The notes beneath the pieces are model-generated. The model saw only the letters and a program-made list of their open reading frames with translations, searched no databases and was not told where the DNA came from. The translations under genes and the position numbers were made by a program. Source: Lithobates sylvaticus (taxonomy: Eukaryota > Chordata > Amphibia > Anura > Ranidae). From it: a stretch of 64,000 bases of DNA. Positions 35,048 to 47,098 of this stretch are shown here, in pieces. The stretch spans positions 605,013,616 through 605,077,615 of the forward strand of contig CM053026.1 in assembly GCA_028564925.1 (NCBI GenBank), read 5' to 3'. Numbering within the stretch: position 1 is the first letter of the stretch; each line of letters begins with the position of its first letter.

Positions 35048-36085
35048 GCTATCCGTTCCTGTGTAATATGGGAAAACTGTTGGCACGATCATTTTCCTGC
35101 TGAAAAGGATCTTCAGAAAGCATGAAAAATACAGGAAAAGTGGGTGTGATATGAAGAATGCCTGATCCCGTGGTCCGCTTTTATAAGAAGGCCTTTTCAC
35201 ACCAGATACTTCCACACATTGCAGCATTTTTCGGTATATCCAAAGTGTCCTGAGAAATTCACGTCTTTTTCATGGGGCAAGTTCACAATAATAGGTTGCA
35301 CTGAGGTGCATTTGAGGAAAAAGTTCTGCTTGTGCTGCATCTTTAGTGCTTTGATCTGTTTTTGTCCCTTCAGGGCGGTTGAGATCTGGTTTTGAAGATT
35401 AGTGCATTAACATGCACTAAAATCTTTGTGTCCAGTTTGAGTTTAGGAGCTCAGTTTCTGGCCTGCTACCTAATTGGAACCAGCACTGGGATCCTGGGAT
35501 CAGTTTCTACCATGCAGACTATGTGCATGCCATTTTGAATACATCCGTGTGCTTTTTTTTATTTGAGTCCTTTTATTTGAAATTCACCGTGTGTGCATTC
35601 TGGTAGGGATATCGCAGTGCCAAATCCTTCACAGACAGGAACTGATGTGACTTAGTCGATGTAATAGCTCATCTGAATCTGTCTGTGCTATAAAAGCAAG
35701 TCACATTTATAAGAGAATTCACAGTAGCACATGTGAGTTACATTGTGAAACACTTGAGGGTTATTATCTGCCTAGAGGATCACATGATAGTATCACACAC
35801 ACTAACATTTTGGAGAGGTCACCGCAGAAATGTTGTAAATGTATTGCCAAGATAAAATGATATTTAGAGATATTTTTGTTCAGTGTACAGATATTTATAT
35901 TGATCGCCATGCATGCTCCTCAGTCAATAGAGCAGCTGGATTTCGGGTAAACAGCTAAATATATAGATGAAGTGCACATATGAGGATTTGCAGTTCTGTT
36001 CAGCTACTTTTGTGATCCAGCCACCCCTCCCAGACAGCAAAGCCAGACCTGGGACCTCCATTATATCTACAGCATCACCCAGACA
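35048..36085. other. Unassigned intronic sequence
   Basis: No recognised element. Confidence 0.4.
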
Positions 36086-36087
36086 TA

Positions 36088-37157
36088 CAGTGAGGGAAAA
36101 AGGTATTTGATGATTATGTACGTTTGCCCACTGACAACAAAATGATCAATTATTTTATGGTAGATTTATTTTAACAGTGAGAGACAATAACAAGAAAAAA
36201 AGAATCTATAAAAACGCATTTAAAAAAAATGCAGAAAAACACCCCCAAAGCATAATGTTTCCACCCCCATGTTTGATGGTAGGGGTGGTGTTCTTGTGGT
36301 CATAGGTGGCATTCCTCCTCCTCCTGCAAACACAGTGAGTTGAGTTAATGCCGAAGACCTCTATGTTGGTCTCATCTGACCACAACACTTTCACCCAGTT
36401 CTCCTCTGAATCATTCAGATGTTCATTAGCAAACTTCGGACAGGCCTGTACATGTGCTTTCTTGAGCAGGGGGACCTTGCGGGCACTGCAGGATTTCAGT
36501 CCTTCACGGCATAGTGTGTTATTAATTGTTTTCTTGGCGACTATGGTCCCAGCTGCCTTGAGATAATTGACAAGAACCTCCTGTGTAGTTCTGGGCTGAT
36601 TCCTCATGATCATTGAAACTCCATTAGGTAAGATCTTGCATGGAACCCCAGACCGAGGTCGAATGACATTTATTTTGTGTTTCTTCCATTTGCAAAAAAT
36701 CGCACCAACTGTTGTCAACCTCTCACCAAGCTGCTTGGTGATGGTCTTGTAGCCCATTCCAGCCTTGTGTAGATCCACAATCTTTATCCCTGACATCCTT
36801 GCACAGCTGTTTGGTCTTGATCATGGTGGAGAGATTGGAATCTGATTGCTTCTGTGGACAGGTGTCTTTTATACAGGTAACAAGCTGAGATTAGGAGCAC
36901 ACCCTCCTGATCTCAGCTCGTTACCTGTATAGATGACTATAGATGACTCCTGGGAGACAGAAATGTTGCTGATTGATAGGGGATCAAATACTTATTTCAT
37001 TCATTAAAATGAAAATCCATTTATAACTTTTTTGAAATGCATTTTTTTGGATCATTTTGTAGTTCTGTCTCACAAAAATTATAGACTGATCATTTCTTTT
37101 TGTCAGTGGGAAAATGTGCAAAATTAACAGGGGATCAAATACATTTTTCCTTCACTG
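36088..37157 (-). mobile_element. Tc1-like DNA transposon with both ends
   Basis: Inverted ends cagtgagggaaaaaggtatt and aatacatttttccttcactg, flanked by TA at 36086-36087 and 37158-37159. Each terminal region is about 150-200 bases long. Between them is a partial transposase on the minus strand. At 1.07 kb it is shorter than the usual 1.3-1.7 kb, in line with the missing C-terminal coding part. Confidence 0.9.
36206..36824 (-). pseudogene. Truncated Tc1-like transposase
   Basis: The likely start is ATG at 36824 ([14 protein letters not shown]). One frameshift close to 36780-36790 moves the frame to the one reading [20 protein letters not shown], the first helix-turn-helix. A basic linker, a second HTH region and the first catalytic block [13 protein letters not shown] (the first Asp of DDE) follow. 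The frame continues to [16 protein letters not shown] and then runs straight into the terminal repeat. The second Asp and the final Glu/Asp block (usually a SPDLNPIE-like motif) are deleted. Tc1 transposases are about 340 residues and this one has about 200. It cannot be active, though its ends could in principle be recognised by a related transposase. Confidence 0.9.
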
Positions 37158-37266
37158 TATACACATACATAGGCTGCTGATTGGATAATGAAGGACAAGC
37201 AACACACTGATGAATTATCCTTCTGCTCTCTCTGTGACTAGTGTCACCCCTGTCTCTTCTAATCTG

Positions 37267-37567
37267 AAGCCTGGTACACACTAGCAGCTTTTTTTCCTTC
37301 AACCCAACGGGCTGAATAAAAAAAAAAAACTGAAGAGCTTGTACGAACTACCCGATGTTAGTACAGTGATCTCCCCGTTGAGCTATTGTGTTCTAACAGG
37401 GGGACAGTTCCCCCGCCAGACCACACTGATCAGCACTCTGAGCCATTGCCATTGGTCATGCCTCTTTGACAGAATCCGGACTGGCTGCCGTACACACAGG
37501 CCAAATGTCGGCTGGTTTCTAGTGAACCGGCCGATGCCACCCAATATTCGGCCCGTGTGTATGGGGC
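37267..37567. mobile_element. Harbinger-type MITE (cctggtacacac family)
   Basis: The left end agcctggtacacac and the right end gtgtgtatggggc precede TTA at 37568-37570. Internal words (gttagtacagtgatctcccc, gtgaaccggccgatg) are inverted relative to 20522-20797. Confidence 0.65.
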
Positions 37568-37570
37568 TTA

Positions 37571-38943
37571 GGTTTTTGCTGCGTATGGGATCACAGGAGG
37601 CTGATGCCAATATAAATAAGGATACTTATATGTTAGTTACATTTAATGCCCAACTCTGGGCACAACAAAAAAAGTAATACTTTTGACATGGGCCACTCCA
37701 CACCACTGCAAGGTTTAAATTCATGTTCTGTGCAAGGGGTTGTAGAAAAGGCTGTTATTACATTTTTCCTTGCTTTAGCAGTGTCCCCCCAGCGGTGTAA
37801 CTAGTCCCCCCTGCAGCCTCCTCTATAAGCTGCTCTTCTCCATGGTCCCAGGCTCACCCCCACTGCTTACAATACAGGGTTGATGGCCCTGCATTTTATG
37901 TGAAGGATCGCTCACAGCCTGGACCTTGGAGAAGATGATGGCACAGAGTCAATGGCAAAGGTATTTTTGTTGGTGTTGGGCTTTAAAAATACATTTTTTA
38001 AAGTATTACCTGTTAATTTGTGTGTTTGCCTGGAATTTAGGTGTAAAGTGTTTTGAGATCTATGTGAGCTGACAATTATTACAGATGAACTTAACATTTT
38101 AGTAAGACAACCTAAATGAGCAAATGATGATTAGTAATTGCGATCTTTATAAAAACCTCATCAATACAGTATACAAGCAGTGCATTGTGCCTTTGTTCAT
38201 TCTGGCATTTTCTGTCACTGCATAGTGAATCTCTTCTCGAGAGACGCTACTCAGGAATAAACACAAAGAGAAGACAATAATAGCTGCACTAATCCTGAAT
38301 TTGGAAATAAAGTAAATAATCTCTCCTGATTCCTTTTCCCATCCTTGGTTAGTCTTTGATAATTAAAATTATTATCCGCTAATTCAAGGATAAGATGAGC
38401 TGAGTAATGCTGTGTTTTTTTTTTTTCCCCTTTGATTTTGGATTTATGATAGGAGGGGTTTGTAATGTTTTCTATTACAGCTTTTTAGTTTAGCCTTCGC
38501 TGAGAGAACACGTGTTATGCAGGGAGGTCTAATCTCCAATCGTGGCCTCTTGAGGCCCATTTACTAGATGTGATGCTCCCGGATTGGATTCGCTGTCTCT
38601 GTACTGCATCCTGCATGTCTAACAGTGTCCCACAGATATCCTCTTTGGCAGTGGCACATATCTCCTGTCCACTTCTTTTTCCTTTTATTTTATTTATTTT
38701 ATTTTTTAATCATAAATTGATAACCTGGCTCGAAGATTAGCTAGACGCTTAACATGTGGTAAGCGCTCCAATATGCAATGTCACATATTAAAGTGTCTAA
38801 AAAATAAGAAGTCTGTGAAAACTGGTTCTCTTTTATCTATTACATTTGCTCTGGAAGGAAAAGTTATATATGATTGCTGTTAAGTACTACTTGCCCAATC
38901 TTTGACTAGTCAGAGCCATAGTTTTTACAGTGCCTTTTCAAAA
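37571..38943. other. Unassigned intronic sequence
   Basis: No repeat recognised. 38280-38540 (attaaaattattatccgc and neighbours) is AT-rich with possible homeodomain-like sites, unproven. Confidence 0.35.
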
Positions 38944-39304
38944 ACACTTATGTCTAGTACACATAATGAGAAAATAGAACGAAAAATACTACTTTTGAAC
39001 TGATTGTCCGATAATCTAATTGTCAATACACAGCTTTTGAGAGCCGATTGCAACAGTTCATGCAAAATTTTCCATAGGGACAAACAATTTTCATTTAATC
39101 AGTTCGGTATTTGTCCATAAAAAAATCGAGTTACCAAGGATGTGCGTGCTCAGAAACAAAAGAATACATTACATCATCGCGGGAAGTTGTATTCGCTCCT
39201 GCGGGAATTTAACCTACTAATTTTCGATATGAGACTATCATGCAAAAAAATAAAAAGACGGACAACCATTTGTCCAATATTCTCATTGTGTGTGTCAGGC
39301 TTTA
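38944..39304. mobile_element. MITE of the cacacaatgagaat family
   Basis: The left part agtacacataatgagaaaat pairs with the right part tattctcattgtgtgtgtca. A half-conserved word, cacagcttttgagagccgat, also occurs in the element at 19715-20085. Confidence 0.6.
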
Positions 39305-39308
39305 GGGC

Positions 39309-39345
39309 AGGGGTCTCAAACAAGTGGCCCTCCAGCTGTTGCGCA
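39309..39345. mobile_element. hAT MITE end fragment
   Basis: caggggtctcaaac and tggccctccagctgttg match the left arm of the complete copy at 7681-7837. The rest is missing. Confidence 0.7.
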
Positions 39346-39651
39346 TATACTGTATATAAGTCAGTGAATGTGACAATAACCAAACATTCTTTACAGGTGA
39401 ATCAGTCATTGTAATTTAAAGATGCACCTGCAGTGAATGTTTGGTGAATGTCATTGATTGCATTACCATATGCCCTGTTGTATATGTTTGTAAAATACTG
39501 TACATACTAGGTCGCTAGCATATACTAGTGTTCCCCATACCCAAAGGCATATTGAACCAAATTGCTTGTTTTATAGAAAAATGTGGCAAAGTATTTAGCT
39601 GTAGTGCCTGCTTTTTTAGCATTCAAATATTTTTATAGCAGTTTGTGTAAG

Positions 39652-40307
39652 TACCGTATATTCTCGAGTATAAGCCGGCCCAAATATAAGCCGAGGCACC
39701 TAATTTTACCACAAAAAAATGGGAAAATTTATTGACTCGAGTATAAGCCTAGGGTGAGAAATGTGCAGCTACTGTAAGTGGAAAAAAGGGTCAACAATGC
39801 CATTTGCAGCCTCACTGTGCCCATTTGCATGCCTCACTGTGCCCATTTGCAGCCATAGGTCCCCCAAACTTCAAACTTGGTAGTTAACAGGTTCCTAGAT
39901 GCCCCCTAGCTGCAGCCAAGGGTCCCGAAATGACATTGCTGTAGATGGACACAGTTGACCGACTTTGGGGCCCTGTATCTCGGGGCCACTTGGTGCTAAG
40001 AACCCCAAAAGTCGGGTCGGAAAATGTCAAGCACTTTTCTGCAGCAAAAAAATGCCATTTTCCAACCTAAATTTGCGGCCCCGTATCTCGGGGCCACTTG
40101 GTGCTAGGAACCCAAATTTGGTGTGCAAACCCATTGGAACCAACACATTGGGGTTCCTAGCACCAAGTGGCCCCGAGATACGGGGCCGCAAAGTCGGGTC
40201 GGAAAAATGTCATTTATCGAGTAATTTATGTTATTTATCGAGTATAAGCTGAGGGGGTCACTTTCAGCACAAAAAAATGTGCTGAAAAACGTGGCTTATA
40301 CCTTTGA
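39652..40307. mobile_element. Non-autonomous element with ctcgagtataagcc ends
   Basis: The left end accgtatattctcgagtata and a right side with tatcgagtataagctgag and gtggcttatacc recall a repeat family common in frogs and fish. Inside, a module with tatctcggggccacttggtg occurs twice directly (39976, 40085) and once inverted (about 40150-40185). Confidence 0.6.
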
Positions 40308-40837
40308 TATGAACTTGTAATTCTCTTCAGATCATTGCTCAGGCTAGGAGAGCTTTACGCTAATGAGGCTCTGCTCCAGTGTTCATGTGCTGACAGGAGA
40401 AGTGTAAGAAGAGAGATGAGCTCATCAGGGGTTTGCTTTTTCTACTTAAGCCAATCAGCAGCCTGGGGGAGGGTTTTTGACAAGGCTTCTGCTACAGTGG
40501 AGGTCAAAGACCCGGCCACACTGTCTGGCATGGTGTTTGGACAACAACATTGTGCAATTTTATTTAGACATTCTTTGGCAATAAAAAAAAGATTTAAAAT
40601 GCATATTTTGGACACTTAGTGCCTTCTGGGTAGTTTTAACTTGAAAATACCCAGCATTTACATGTACATTGACTCACGTTCCATAGCCAGCCCAATGCAG
40701 CGCCTCAAACTATTTTCAATTCTGCATCAGTTGGACACTTTGGGAAACCATATACAAATATGTGAATGACCTGCTGCACTGCTGTGGCGTTTTCAGTGGA
40801 GCCTAGGAGGCCCTTATCCTGCTAACTGGTATGGCTA

Positions 40838-41450
40838 ATTGGCCATGCACACAATGAAAAATAATTATTATTATACAGGATTTATATAGCGCCAACAGTT
40901 TGCACAGAGCTTTACATAATAAGGGGAGACAGTACAATAACAATACAGTTTGAATAGGGGGGCCTTGCTCATGGAGCTTGTAATCTAAAGGGAGGGGGAG
41001 ATGGTACAAAAGGTAATAGATGCAGGAAATGATCTGGTGAAGGTTACTCAAGTACAGCTTTTTAAGTGGCGGTGGGGTAGGCTGCCCTGAATAAATGAGT
41101 TTTCAAGGATCGTCTAAAGGCAGACAGGGTAGAAGCTGACCAGACATATTGAGGTAGGGAGTTCCAGAGGATGGGAGAGGTTCTGAAAAAGTCCTGGAGA
41201 CTGACATAGGAGGAGGTAACTAGAGAGCAAGACATCCTGGAAAGAGTGGAGAGGACAATTTGGGCGCTCTCTGCAAATACGGTTGGGGATGTAGCTGGGG
41301 GAGATGTTGTGGATGGCCTTGTAATTGTGGTTAGTATTTTGAATTTTATACGTTGGGTTAGAGATGAATGAAGAGATTGTCGGAGATCGGTTTGTAAGCC
41401 TGGTAACAGCATTCATAATAGACTGAAGATAATAACATTTGTTTATCATA
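40838..41450 (-). mobile_element. LINE 3' end (L2/CR1/Rex-like)
   Basis: On the minus strand a frame reads the C-terminus typical of these LINE ORF2 proteins: QRIKFKIL, then PSYI in another frame, then LWNSLPQYVW and LKTHLFRAA. It is followed by a 3' tail with gctctgtgcaaactgttggc, the word gcgctatataaat, and terminal ataataat repeats. Nearly all of the element is missing (5' truncation, as usual for LINEs), and the coding part is frameshifted. Confidence 0.8.
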
Positions 41451-42574
41451 TTGAAATGCAGGGAAGAGGAATTATTTGGTCATTGTTGACATGCTGATTT
41501 TATCTTCGTACCTGCTGCATCACCTGGTTATTTATGACACTGCTTGACCTCTGGTTGCGATGCTGGATCGTTCGCACAGCGATCTGTCTGACCGAGGCAA
41601 TGAAATCTAGCAAAGTAAACTTCTGTAGCATCACGGAAGCATTTTAAATCCCTGCATAGTTTTACAAGTCCTGTCAGACCCAGGAGAAGCTCCACTTGAA
41701 AGGGCTGTGGAGGCATTAGAAAAGCTAAAAGTGTGTATTGATGAAGGAAGCACCATAGCTTTTGTCAGAATGGGGTCAAGGAGAATGCGGTTTGCTAAAA
41801 AAGCTGCTCTCATGCATTTTTTAATGGCATTATAGCTCTACAGTTCTGTCTGTAAAAATGAAGATGTGGATTTTAACAAACTTAAGAGAAACGGTATACT
41901 GGAAACAAGAAAAAGCTTTACTTATCTTTGGGATAATTAGGGGGAGATGTAAGCTGAAGCTAATAGAGGGTTCTTGACAGACGCTAATATCTATTCAAAT
42001 GTTTCTATACCAATGCGTCATTTGTAAAAACTCAAAGGATCTCTTTTTCCTCACAGCAAACAATTCATTCCCTTATTTGATTTGTAAGCCCTTGGGCTGA
42101 TCCTTTCCTATCCAATTCAGGAATTTACATCATGAATCTACTCAAATTTTTTATTTTTTATTTTATTTTTAACGTAAAACTGAATTGTATTGACAGATCT
42201 TCATTTTTTGTGGGTTGTAACAGTGACACTCCGATTTCCCATATGTAAGCAGTCTGTGTAACATGGAACATTCCTAGTTGTGGGTTTTAGCTTTGGATAG
42301 AAGTGGTAGCTGCAGTTACAGATTTCCTGCTTCTATTCTATTGATTCGATCACAACATGTAGTCGTTCGGGGTGGGGCTCCACCTTGGTTTTCTGCAGGC
42401 CTGTGGGAGACACTGTTGCTACATAATAGGATTTTGTGCCATGGAAAAGATTACAATTTTGTTAGGGATTCCCTTTATCATTCAATGCTCATTAGAGCTT
42501 TGGGCAAATTATTTTGTGTCTGTCCCTTTACTCTCTTAGCATGAAAACTGCTTTCTTTTTCTTTCAAGTAATAT
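41451..42574. other. Unassigned intronic sequence
   Basis: No recognised element or exon. Confidence 0.4.
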
Positions 42575-43310
42575 TTTTGACCTTAAACATACCTTGAAGA
42601 TTCTGAGGGCACATGGAAAAAGGTGTTATGATCAGTTGAGACTAATATTGAATTATTTGGCCTCAACACCATACGATATATCTGGCGGAAATCCAGTGCA
42701 GCTCACCATCCCAAAAAACACTATTCCTACAGTAAAGCATGGAGGTGGCAATATCCTGTTATGGAGGTGTTTCTCTGCAGCAGGGACTGGAGCTCTTGTG
42801 AGGATAGAAGGAAAAATGGGTGGGGCAAAATATCAAATTCTTGATGAAAATCTGCTGCCCTCTGCCAGAAAGTTGTCAATGGGAAGAAGGTTTACCTTGC
42901 AACATGACAATGACCCAAAGCACACAGCAAAAATGACCACACAGTGGTCAAAGGCTACAAAGGTATAGAGCCCAGACTTAAATCCCATTGAAAATCTGTG
43001 GAATGACATGAAGACTGCAGTCCACAAACGGTCACCATCAAATTTCACTGAACTTCTACAAAGACGAGTGGGCAAATATTGAAAAGTCTAGTTGTGCAAA
43101 GTTATTAGACATATCCCAACAGACTAAAAGCTGCAATTTAAACAAAAGGTAGTTCAAAAAAAATACTGAAATAAGGGGGTGATCCCTTTTCCAACTCATT
43201 GATTCTGTTTTGGATTTTTTTTTGACATGTTGGTGTTTATTTCGTTCATTTTAGGCTGCAAAGCAACAAAATGTGATTATTTTAAAGGGGGTGATTATTT
43301 TATATACCCC
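42575..43310 (+). mobile_element. Tc1-like transposon, 3' part only
   Basis: The transposase C-terminal half reads [16 protein letters not shown], then [17 protein letters not shown] (second Asp), a stop at about 42966, then [15 protein letters not shown] (third catalytic block) and FTELLQ. The DNA-binding half and the first Asp are absent. The right end carries the T-rich, gtgattattttaaaggggg terminal region. The left border is unclear. Confidence 0.75.
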
Positions 43311-44470
43311 TCTCAAGACTTTCACAACCTTATCGTTGCAAAACATACTGATGGCATTTGGTTACAGAAGGATTTCTAAACTTCTGAATGTTCCAGTGAG
43401 CACTGTTGGGGCCATGATCTGGAAGTGGAAAGAACATAATTTCATGAAAAAACCGCCATGACCAGGTGCTCCTTGCAAGATTTCTGTTAGAGGAGTGAAA
43501 ATAATTATCAGGAGAGTTGTCCAAAAGCCAAGGACCACTTGTGGAGAGCTTCAGAAAGACCTGGGATTAGCAGGTACAATTTTTTCAAAGAAAACAATAA
43601 GTAATGCACTCAACCGCCATGGCCTGTATGCACGCTCATCATACAAGACTCCATTGCTGAAGAAAAAGCATGCTGAATCTCGTTTAAAGTTTGCTGCAAA
43701 ACTTTTAGCCAAGCCTGTGAAATACTGGGAGAATATAGTCTGGTCAGATGAAACCAAAATTGAACTCTTCGGATGCCATAATACACACCATGTTTGCACA
43801 TCACCCCAAAAACACCCCCATACCAACAGTGAATATTGGAGGTGGGAACATCATGCTGTTTTTCAGCATATGGTACTGGGAAACTTCATATCATTGAAGG
43901 AAGGATGAATGGAAAAATATGCCAAGATATTCTTGATAAAAAATCTGCTGATGATGAAGATGAAACGAGGGAGGACATTGATCCTAAACACAAAGCCAAG
44001 GAAACTCAATTGGTTTGAAAGAAAAAAAAAAAAAAAAATCTGCTATAATGGCCCAGTCAATCACCTGACTTGAATCAAATAGAAAATGTATGGAAAGAAC
44101 TAAAGATCAGAGTTAATAGAAGAGGCCCACGGAACCTTCAAGATTTGAAGACGGTGTGGAAGTATGAGCCAAAATCACATCTTAGCAATGCATGCGACTG
44201 GTTTCTCTATACAGGAGGCATCTTGAAGCTGTCATTACCAACAAAGGATTTTGCACGGAGTATTAAATATATTTCAGTTACCATGTTCAGTACTTTTTCC
44301 TTGTGCAATTCCATTTTATTACACATAAGTTCATTTCTGAACTTGTTTGTTTTGGTTTCTATGTATGGATTGCATGGGTTACTAATGTGGTGTAAATTTG
44401 TCAATTGCACCTTTAGAAATATATTTACCTAGAAAAATGGTGACGTGTTCAATACTTATTTTACCGGCTG
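43311..44470 (+). mobile_element. Tc1-like transposon, near full-length but broken
   Basis: The coding order is complete: HTH (YRRISKLLNVPVSTVGAMI), a stop at about 43459, a second DNA-binding region (TTCGELQKDLGLAG), ENIVWSDETKIELFG with the first Asp, a frameshifted middle, a decayed second Asp region (DIDPKHKAKETQL), then [18 protein letters not shown]. At least one stop and two or more frameshifts, plus a poly-A expansion near 44020. It directly follows another Tc1 fragment in the same orientation but is a different subfamily. Confidence 0.8.
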
Positions 44471-45411
44471 TGTGTTTATATACATACATGCATACATATA
44501 GACTGACTGCATGAGCCCCTAGTTAAATTACTTTAAGAAAAGGTATTGGGATAGGTTAGGTTTTGAAGTGCTGTAACTATTATCGTTCCTGTGTCTTGCT
44601 GTGTGGACAGCACTGACCTAATTTATCATGCTAAATATGTTTTTGATCCAGTAATCAGCTTTCCCTGCTTATCTGGGGCTGTTTTGTGTCCAGCATATTG
44701 GGCGAGCCACAGTATATCACATTTGTATGTTACTGTGTGCTTTTAATCACACTTTGTTGATTAGATGAGCTATTTGTTTTAATAACGCTAAATTTAGTTC
44801 GATGCTTTAAGTGGCATAACCTATGAGAGTCATCAATCAGTGTTATAGCAGAGGTCTATTCTTGGTGGACTGGCATTTTATCAGTCTGTATGATGTACCT
44901 GAGTGTGTGGGTGTACATGCTAGACACGGAGAGGCCTGCCTGTGCCACCGACATCTTCTAACAACTGATAATGGTGATTAAGGTTTTAGATGAACACTCT
45001 TGTGGGTTTATTGATCAGAACTAAAACATAGCTAAATCACAATGCTCCTAGTGACCTGGCACTGTGTGCATGCACGGCTTTAGTGGTCAACATTCGTGGA
45101 TTATTGTGGATAGAAGTTAGACGGGGAAGCCTAAAACACATTTATAACTTTTTACTTTTTCATCCACTTTTTCGTCTTTCCTCCCTTACACTTGTCACTT
45201 TAGGTGTCTAGCATAAGAATAGTTGGAAGCTTTACATACTGCACAGAGGAGTCATAAGATTCATTGTGACTCAAATAATACATGTATGCAACCATCTATA
45301 CATTATTGTCCAAAAGGTAGCAAAAGCTTTGAGCATAATCCTGTATGTGGTAAATTCTTCAAATGTTAAGCGTATAGTGAGGAAAGAGTGGCTGCTTGGC
45401 AAAAAACTTAA
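44471..45411. other. Unassigned intronic sequence
   Basis: No recognised element. Confidence 0.4.
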
Positions 45412-45715
45412 GGGGTTAAGGTTCGATTTCTCTTTATTAGAAAAAGAAAAAAAAACATTTTTTTTTATACTTGCTCCCTCTGTGCAAGGGTTTTGCACAG
45501 AGCTCCTGGCTCCTCCCCTTCTCGAGTGCCCTCACAGGGAGCCAAATTCCATGGGGGCACTCGTGCGGGCACGCTCCCGTGTCATGCTGATGTATCCATT
45601 GATACAGACAGCAGGCCTCAGCCCCACCCACCCCGTCTCCTGTGTCACTGGATTAGATTAGCAGCAGCGGGGGGCCAATGGGGGCCACTTTTGACGTAAA
45701 GGGGCACATTTTGGT
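45412..45715 (-). mobile_element. TTAA-type MITE fragment
   Basis: Reverse-orientation, diverged relative of 26682-27537 and 51715-52145. The shared words are ttgcacagagc and gggggcactcg on this side, and a cccaccc/gccaatg side further right. The left edge lies close to ttaaggggttaag. Confidence 0.5.
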
Positions 45716-45807
45716 TGCCATGGACAATCTCAGGTTTCCATGCAGAAAGAACAGTATATATAATATATTATATAAGTGCATGCAGGGCACTGGACAAAGC
45801 ACTTTCG

Positions 45808-46133
45808 GCCACTAGCGGGGCCCTTTACCCCCCCCCCCCGCTAGCGGCCGAGAAAGGATTAAAACCCCCCGGCAATATTGCAGCGTTTTGCCGACGGTAT
45901 TACAGCGCTGCCCCATTGATTTCAATGGGGAGCAGCGGTGGAGGAGCGGTAAACACACCGCTCCAAAGAAGCTGCTGGCAGGACTTTTCCTGACGTCCTG
46001 CCAGCGCGCCGCTCCAGTGTGAAAGCCCTCCGGTTTTCACACTGGAGACAATGGTGCAGCTGTTTTAGGGCGGATTGCAGGCGCTATTTCTAACGCTATA
46101 GCGCCTGTAAAACACTTGGTGTGAAAGGGGTCT
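45808..46133. mobile_element. Harbinger-type MITE, left end missing
   Basis: Contains ggccactagcgggg, cccattgatttcaatgggga and cagtgtgaaagcc modules and ends gtgtgaaaggggtctt. The left terminal repeat is absent. Confidence 0.65.
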
Positions 46134-46228
46134 TGGGAAACCATGTTAAATGGACTGTAGTGTGTTAATGCAAAAAGCACCAAAAAACGCACAGGTGTGA
46201 TCCAGGTTTTTTTTGCTGTGTGCTTTGT

Positions 46229-46409
46229 GCATGTTTTAGAAGTTTGCTGTCTGTTTCCACCAGAGAGGTTTTCTTTTTTTTTTTTCCCCTTTGTGTGTGC
46301 TGTTCATCCCTATGGAACATGTGCTTGACAGAAACCACAACTAATTTGCAGATAATTGAATTCTTAAAAACAAGCCATATGAAAACACTGCCATTGAAGA
46401 CAGAGAATG
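46229..46409. repeat. Duplicated block, copy 1
   Basis: Near-identical to 46873-47098 over agtttgctgtctgtttcc, the poly-T run and tgttcatccctatgga through to cattgaagacagagaatg. Copy 2 has about 44 extra bases after the poly-T part. Confidence 0.9.
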
Positions 46410-46872
46410 GCAAGCCCTGCTATATGCAGGGCAAACATGGGAGAGCATGAGGGGAATACTGTGCTTTTTTAGAAGTTTCGCCAAGTGGTGAGACTTGCTA
46501 TAGCATCCCTGTTGATAATTTGCATTTATTAATGTCATCATTGTCAAGCCTTGTGAATGAACTTAAAGGGGTACACACGGGTGGTACTGGTGTAAAAAAT
46601 GTACATGCTAGTAATTTACAGGGTTTGCACACAACTGGTGCTGGTATGGATATTGATACAGGTGCACATATGTCTGGTGCTTTCTCCTTTTCTGAGAGTG
46701 ACAATGAGTTTAAAGGGGCACAACGGTCTGGTGCTATTTTGCAGAACGCCACGTTTGGTGGTTTTTAAAAATAATATTGACGCACAATATCTTGGTGCTT
46801 TTCAGGACAAAAATGATATCGGTGTTTCCAGAAGGGCACACTTATGTGGTGCTTTACAGCCAGCCAGTGATG
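46410..46872 (+). other. Spacer with repeat-like open frame
   Basis: From about 46520 a frame stays open for 82 codons with Gly/Ala-rich repeats about 15-19 residues apart (VHTGGTG, LHTTGAG, AHMSGAF, AQRSGAI). It continues in another frame as AQYLGAF and AHLCGAL. No start context, splice sites or known family. I take it as degenerate tandem DNA or a fragment of an unknown repeat protein. Confidence 0.3.
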
Positions 46873-47098
46873 GCGTGCATTTAGAAGTTTGCTGTCTGTT
46901 TCCACCAGAGAGGTTTTCTTTTTTTTTTTTCCCCTTTGTGTGAAGCTCATTGCATTAAATCACCTGTATAGTGAGTTCCCATGCTGTGCTGTTCATCCCT
47001 ATGGAAGATGTGCTCGACAGAAACCACAACTAATTTGCAGATAATTGAATTCTTAAAAATAAGCCATATGAAAACACTGCCATTGAAGACAGAGAATG
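46873..47098. repeat. Duplicated block, copy 2
   Basis: Same orientation as 46229-46409, offset 645 bases at the left and 689 after the extra stretch near 46942-46986. Confidence 0.9.
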
